Under the pieces are notes generated by a model, which was not told where the DNA came from, did not search any database, and saw only the letters and a list, made by a program, of their open reading frames with translations. This document shows positions 44,019 through 47,405 of a stretch of 47,405 bases of DNA, piece after piece. The first letter of the stretch is position 1. Every line of letters begins with the position of its first letter. Origin of the DNA: Pseudomonadota bacterium (lineage in GTDB: Bacteria; Desulfobacterota; Anaeroferrophillalia; Anaeroferrophillales; Tharpellaceae); assembly GCA_011049115.1 (NCBI GenBank), contig DSCM01000053.1, forward strand, positions 1-47,405, written 5' to 3'. A program made the translations under genes and the position numbers.

Positions 44019-46230
44019 ATGGTTGACTTACAATATAGCTGCCGTCACAGGCGTTGGTGAATAGCAGGCTATAGCTTGTCGCCGCCTGGCTCAGATTGAT
44101 GGTGCCGCTGCTGGGATAGTCGGCGCAGACCGCGGGGTTTAAGGTCAGATTGTTGATGGTGACATTGTAGCCGGCCAGCGATCCGGTCTGGGTGGTGTTG
44201 ATCACGATAACCTCGTCGCTTGATTCGGTGATGTTCAGACTCAGATTGACCGGGCCGGAATTGGTTTGCAGATTGGCGACCGCCTGATAACTTGAACTGC
44301 CGGGCGTCAGGGTTAGAGTGCCGCTGCTGACGCTGTAGGTTCCGGTGCTGAAATTATTAAAGCCGACGCTGATCTGGGCAAAGGAAAAATCGTCCAGGGA
44401 CAGGTTGCTGGCGTTGATGGTTACCTGGCCGTTCAGGACTATGCCCTCAATGCTTTGCAGATCGGTGAACTTCAGGGTGATTGTTGCCCCATTATTGTCG
44501 GCCGACAGATTGCCGGAAACGCTGCCGTTGAGCAGCGGCACGCCGTCGCGGATGAGCTGGGTGGCAGTCAGGGTGAAGTCGGCTGAAATTCCGCTGGACG
44601 TCAGAGCCAGATTGGCGAGACTGAGCGTGGCCTGGCCGGAATAGGTGCTGGTGCTGCCCTGTGGTTGACAACCCTGACCGAAGTCGATGGTTACGGTAGC
44701 GGTTGCGGGCAGGTGCTCCAGATTGATGGTTGCGGGGTTGCTGGTGACCTCCGGACAGCTTGAACCGTCGCCTTCCATGACGAGAAGGAAGAGGTCCATG
44801 ATTTCATCCAGAATATCCGCCAGCTCATCGTTGTAGGCGACCAGGTCCAGGACGTTTTCGACTTCGGTGGCCAGACCGGCGGGCAGGGCCGCGTCGCTTG
44901 AGGTCGCCGGCGCCTTGAGGCTGGGCATGCCGTCCAGCATGGTGGCGAAATTATCGCCATTAAGCTGAAAGCCCACCAGCTCAAGATCGGAAGCGTATCG
45001 GACATAGGTGGCCGTCGCCAGATTCTGAGGGGAGAAGATGTTTTCCGGGGTGCCCAGTTCCTTTTTATGGGCGGCCAGGTTTATGGTTTTGGCGGAGATC
45101 TGGTTGCCGTAGTTGTCGTAGGCGGTCAGCGTTACCGTGGCGCTGGTCGCATTGGGGTTAACCAGGGCGATTCCCGTCCAGCCCTGTTTTTCCAGGCGGG
45201 CGAAAACGCCGTTTCTGCTTTTGAGATCGACCAGGGAATAGCCTGCCAGCTGCTCACTGTCGTTCGAGCCGAAAAGCTCCAGACTGGTGATGTCGGCGCT
45301 GCTGCTGATACTGAACCAGGCGGTGTCGGCCGACAGGCCGAGAGTGGCCGGGGTGCCGATGTATTTTTGTCCGGGGCCCAGGGTTGCGCTCTTGCCAGTC
45401 AGGGGCGTGCCGTTGGCGTTGTAGGGTTGAATCGTGAGGTTGGCGGTGTTGCTGGAAGACGGATTGTAGGCGACGATTCCGGTCCACCAGGAAGCGTCGG
45501 CGACGACATGGGCGACGTTGATGGTTTTGCCGAGCTTATCCTCAAGCACGACTCCGGAGAGTTGTCGGCTGTTGCCGAAAAGCTCGAGCCCGACCACGCC
45601 GTTGGCGTTACTGATAACGCCGGAGTTGATCAGCGGCTTGCTGAGCACGCCGAACAGGCCAGCGATAGTGAAAACCCGGTGTTCTTTGGGACCCAGGCTT
45701 AGCGATCGGGTTTCGCCGGTGTTGAAAGTGATGGTCAGATTCTTGGTCGCATCGGTGGTGTTGACCAGGCTGAGACCGGTCCACCAATTACTGTCGGAGG
45801 CGATATGGGCGATATAAATGTTGCTGTTGCCGGTTTCGCTCACGGCCGGCACCGCCACCTGGGAAATTCCGTACTGGAAGAATTTGGTATAGCCGACCAG
45901 GGAACTTGCATCTGTGGTGAAAATCAGATAGCCGATGTTTTGAGGATCGGCCATTTCCGCGCCGACGTTTACCTGGCGGCGCTGATTGGGACCCAGCTGA
46001 ATGTCCAGGTTGCCGGCTGGAACGCCGTCGTTGCGGTAGGCTTGCAGTGTGCCGGAAACCGTGGCGCCGGCGCTCGTATTGATCAGGCAGACCTCGGTTC
46101 CCCAGGCGGCATTGCTGGCGACATGGGGAAAATAGACATGGGCTTCGGCCTTGAGTCGGCAATCAACCAGGATGAAAGCCAGAACGGCAAGCAGAAAAAC
46201 AAATTGCAGACGGTTGAAAAATATTTTCAT
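44017..46230 (-). CDS. Large secreted protein built from repeated WWTG-type modules
   Basis: 737 residues. Signal peptide about 1-30 (MKIFFNRLQFVFLLAVLAFI, cleaved after AEA). About residues 30-440 contain four repeats of about 100 residues: YFPHVASNAAWGTEVCLINT, IYIAHIASDSNWWTGLSLVN, INVAHVVADASWWTGIVAYN and the shortened VFARLEKQGWTGIALVN, probably beta-sandwich domains. The C-terminal 250 residues are Ser/Thr/Gly/Asn-rich beta-type sequence with a TINLSQAATSYSLLFTN end. No known enzyme motif. Exported, perhaps surface bound. A GGAGAG ribosome-binding site precedes ATG 46230. Function unknown. Confidence 0.85.
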   Translation of the reverse strand: MKIFFNRLQFVFLLAVLAFILVDCRLKAEAHVYFPHVASNAAWGTEVCLINTSAGATVSGTLQAYRNDGVPAGNLDIQLGPNQRRQVNVGAEMADPQNIGYLIFTTDASSLVGYTKFFQYGISQVAVPAVSETGNSNIYIAHIASDSNWWTGLSLVNTTDATKNLTITFNTGETRSLSLGPKEHRVFTIAGLFGVLSKPLINSGVISNANGVVGLELFGNSRQLSGVVLEDKLGKTINVAHVVADASWWTGIVAYNPSSSNTANLTIQPYNANGTPLTGKSATLGPGQKYIGTPATLGLSADTAWFSISSSADITSLELFGSNDSEQLAGYSLVDLKSRNGVFARLEKQGWTGIALVNPNATSATVTLTAYDNYGNQISAKTINLAAHKKELGTPENIFSPQNLATATYVRYASDLELVGFQLNGDNFATMLDGMPSLKAPATSSDAALPAGLATEVENVLDLVAYNDELADILDEIMDLFLLVMEGDGSSCPEVTSNPATINLEHLPATATVTIDFGQGCQPQGSTSTYSGQATLSLANLALTSSGISADFTLTATQLIRDGVPLLNGSVSGNLSADNNGATITLKFTDLQSIEGIVLNGQVTINASNLSLDDFSFAQISVGFNNFSTGTYSVSSGTLTLTPGSSSYQAVANLQTNSGPVNLSLNITESSDEVIVINTTQTGSLAGYNVTINNLTLNPAVCADYPSSGTINLSQAATSYSLLFTNACDGSYIVSQP

Positions 46231-46993
46231 ATGACTCTCCTGTGAACATTGTGATTGAAGTGGAAAATTGAATTGGAACTACGCGCTGGTTGTTATGCTC
46301 CGCTTCAGCAGTCGCAGAAAACCAATAAAACGCTTTATTTCCTCAGTATACGGCCTTTCCGAGTAGATTTAAAAAATCCTGCGGCGCATGGACACGGACA
46401 GCTCGTCTGTGAACTTTAAACCTGAAGTATAACTCTGTGGGAAATCCCTTGACATGGTTCTGACGATGTTTTATGGATGGTTGAAAAGTCAAATCAACTC
46501 GGAGCGATAATATCAAAAAGCAGCTTAAAGATCAAGTTGTAAGGTCAAATTTGGCTGATAAAAATATAATGTTAAAAATCGCGCCCCACCTTTGGAGGGT
46601 GCGTCGACCTGGCGCAAAACAGTCTCCACCCTCGACTTTCCCTGTAACCAATTGATGTGAAATGAAAAATAATGCTCGCCGACATCTTGCGGCAGCTCAT
46701 GTCACAGGAAGCGATTTTCTCCCCCGATTTCCCTGCACCGGACGAGGGTAACGGGTTTGCAGTCCGGTCGGATACCGGAAATCGCTCTCCAACTTCCCCG
46801 TCTTATTGCCTCCCACCGACATCGTTTCGTTGTATTTTCACCCGATCCGTGGCATGGATTGTCGGCCTCTTTTCGGCCGAGTTCATCGGGAGGTCGAAAC
46901 CGGGGCTTTCCCAGGGGTGCGGAAACATATGCACCGCTCAAACTGTATTGAAATCAACAGGATATGCATCCCGTGCAGTATCGTGGGTTGGGC
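46231..46993. other. Region without a supported gene between the secreted protein and the transposase
   Basis: About 760 nt. Frames are short and look non-coding. It contains an imperfect inverted repeat (AGCGATTTTC near 46709 and GGAAATCGCT near 46778) and GC-rich segments just before the transposase gene, which may be part of the element's left flank; no terminal repeat can be proved here. Confidence 0.5.
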
Positions 46994-47405
46994 ATGAAAT
47001 TCAATCTTTACTTCGTTCTTTTCACCTTTCTGGCACATCGGTTTCTGCCGAAATACGACGTCCGGATGCAGCTGCTGATGTTCCAGATCAAAATGCTGCG
47101 CGACCGGATCGAAGACCAGCGCATTGTCCCCACGCCGGAGGAGCGAGCCAAGCTGCTGCGGCTGGGAAACGAGATCAACCACGACGTTGCAGACGTCATG
47201 CTGGTGGTCAAGCCGCAGACCTACCGGCGATGGCTGAGTCCGAAAGCCAAAACCCGCAGTCCGAAACCGGCAGGTCGTCCCAGCACCGCCGAGGATATCG
47301 TGGCGCTGATCCTGCGCATGGCGACCGAAAACCTCTCCTGGGGCTACAAGCGTATCTTCGGCGAGCTCAAAAAGCTCGGCATTGCCGTGAGGCTTACCAC
47401 CATCC
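46994..47405 (+). CDS. Transposase/integrase-core protein, 5' part cut by the window end
   Basis: 137 codons open to the last base: MKFNLYFVLFTFLAHRFLPK, then RIVPTPEERAKLLRLGNEI and DVMLVVKPQTYRRWLSPKAK, then ENLSWGYKRIFGELKKLGI. The VKPQTYRRWL helix-turn-helix and the WGYKRIFGELKKLGI linker are characteristic of the rve-type integrase/transposase family found in insertion elements. The DDE catalytic core lies beyond the window. The ATG at 46994 follows GGGTTGGG. Completeness cannot be judged. Confidence 0.8.
   Translation, partial: MKFNLYFVLFTFLAHRFLPKYDVRMQLLMFQIKMLRDRIEDQRIVPTPEERAKLLRLGNEINHDVADVMLVVKPQTYRRWLSPKAKTRSPKPAGRPSTAEDIVALILRMATENLSWGYKRIFGELKKLGIAVRLTTI

Noticed and set aside
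45067-45702. Plus-strand open frame of about 211 residues inside the secreted protein gene
   Set aside because: Antisense to repeats with a clear signal peptide on the other strand; composition is typical of a GC-rich shadow frame.
44017-46230. Lipoprotein reading of the secreted protein (LVDC near residue 24)
   Set aside because: An aspartate before the cysteine does not fit a lipobox; ordinary signal peptidase cleavage after AEA is more likely.
46449-46477. Promoter TTGACA plus TATGGA on the plus strand
   Set aside because: The -10 is poor and no gene follows for more than 500 nt.
1-47405. CRISPR arrays, rRNA genes or riboswitches
   Set aside because: I looked for regularly spaced repeats, rRNA-like stretches and known leader folds and found none I could support.

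Overview
The window reads as a chromosomal segment of a free-living, Gram-negative, motile bacterium, most likely a Desulfobacterota/deltaproteobacterial lineage. This is an inference, not a database result. The supporting signs are a UbiA-family prenyltransferase of the MqnP type (futalosine menaquinone route), a GlnRS, two sigma-54 (-24/-12) promoters placed before pilA and before a flagellar hook operon, an L,D-type DegQ protease and a DAP-type MurE. Most of the window is GC-rich, with short intergenic gaps and several 1-4 nt overlaps between consecutive genes.

Layout. 1-3.0 kb (minus strand): mqnP-like prenyltransferase, a DUF1015 protein and a TrmN6-like tRNA methyltransferase. 3.3-8.5 kb (plus): pdxA, an IclR regulator with a near-consensus sigma-70 promoter, hemW, a small conserved protein with a damaged 3' end, and cysK. 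8.6-18.2 kb: sigma-54 promoter, pilA, a large GT-C-like membrane/TPR protein, a second type IV pilin, a fused sugar-nucleotide dehydrogenase/N-acetyltransferase, two glycosyltransferases, a broken methyltransferase and a MurJ/Wzx-like flippase. This is the most system-like stretch in the window and is best read as a candidate pilin or surface glycosylation locus. 18.2-19.9 kb: a scar holding three pieces of AAA-like ATPase/nuclease genes and an intact RHH-PIN toxin-antitoxin pair. 20.0-27.8 kb: housekeeping genes glnS, murE, tsaD, rsmA and the PBP1A gene mrcA.

28.1-33.9 kb: a sigma-54-driven flagellar operon (MotE-like, fliK, flgD, flgE) closed by a strong terminator. 34.1-38.9 kb: an OmpR/HtrA-flavoured envelope block (response regulator, histidine kinase, structured intergenic region, degQ, prmA). 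39.1-42.5 kb: tRNA-Glu(UUC), a frameshifted Fic gene, a degenerate copy of the tRNA 3' half about 1.7 kb away, and a heavily decayed tail-fibre/S74-type secreted protein. This looks like an old integration scar. 42.8-47.4 kb: an orphan ketoacyl synthase III, a repeat-built secreted protein, and the start of a transposase/integrase gene cut by the window end.

How genes work together: the pilin block combines a pilus subunit, a membrane GT-C enzyme and sugar synthesis and transfer genes, so it could make and attach a diamino-uronic-acid-type glycan. The hook operon supplies hook cap, hook and length control. mrcA and murE supply peptidoglycan. The two-component pair and degQ may serve envelope stress. 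At least four coding genes carry frameshifts or stops (the small protein at 6.9 kb, the methyltransferase at 16.2 kb, Fic, and the tail-fibre protein), and three ATPase fragments lie at 18-20 kb. The window therefore mixes a stable core with decaying accessory DNA.
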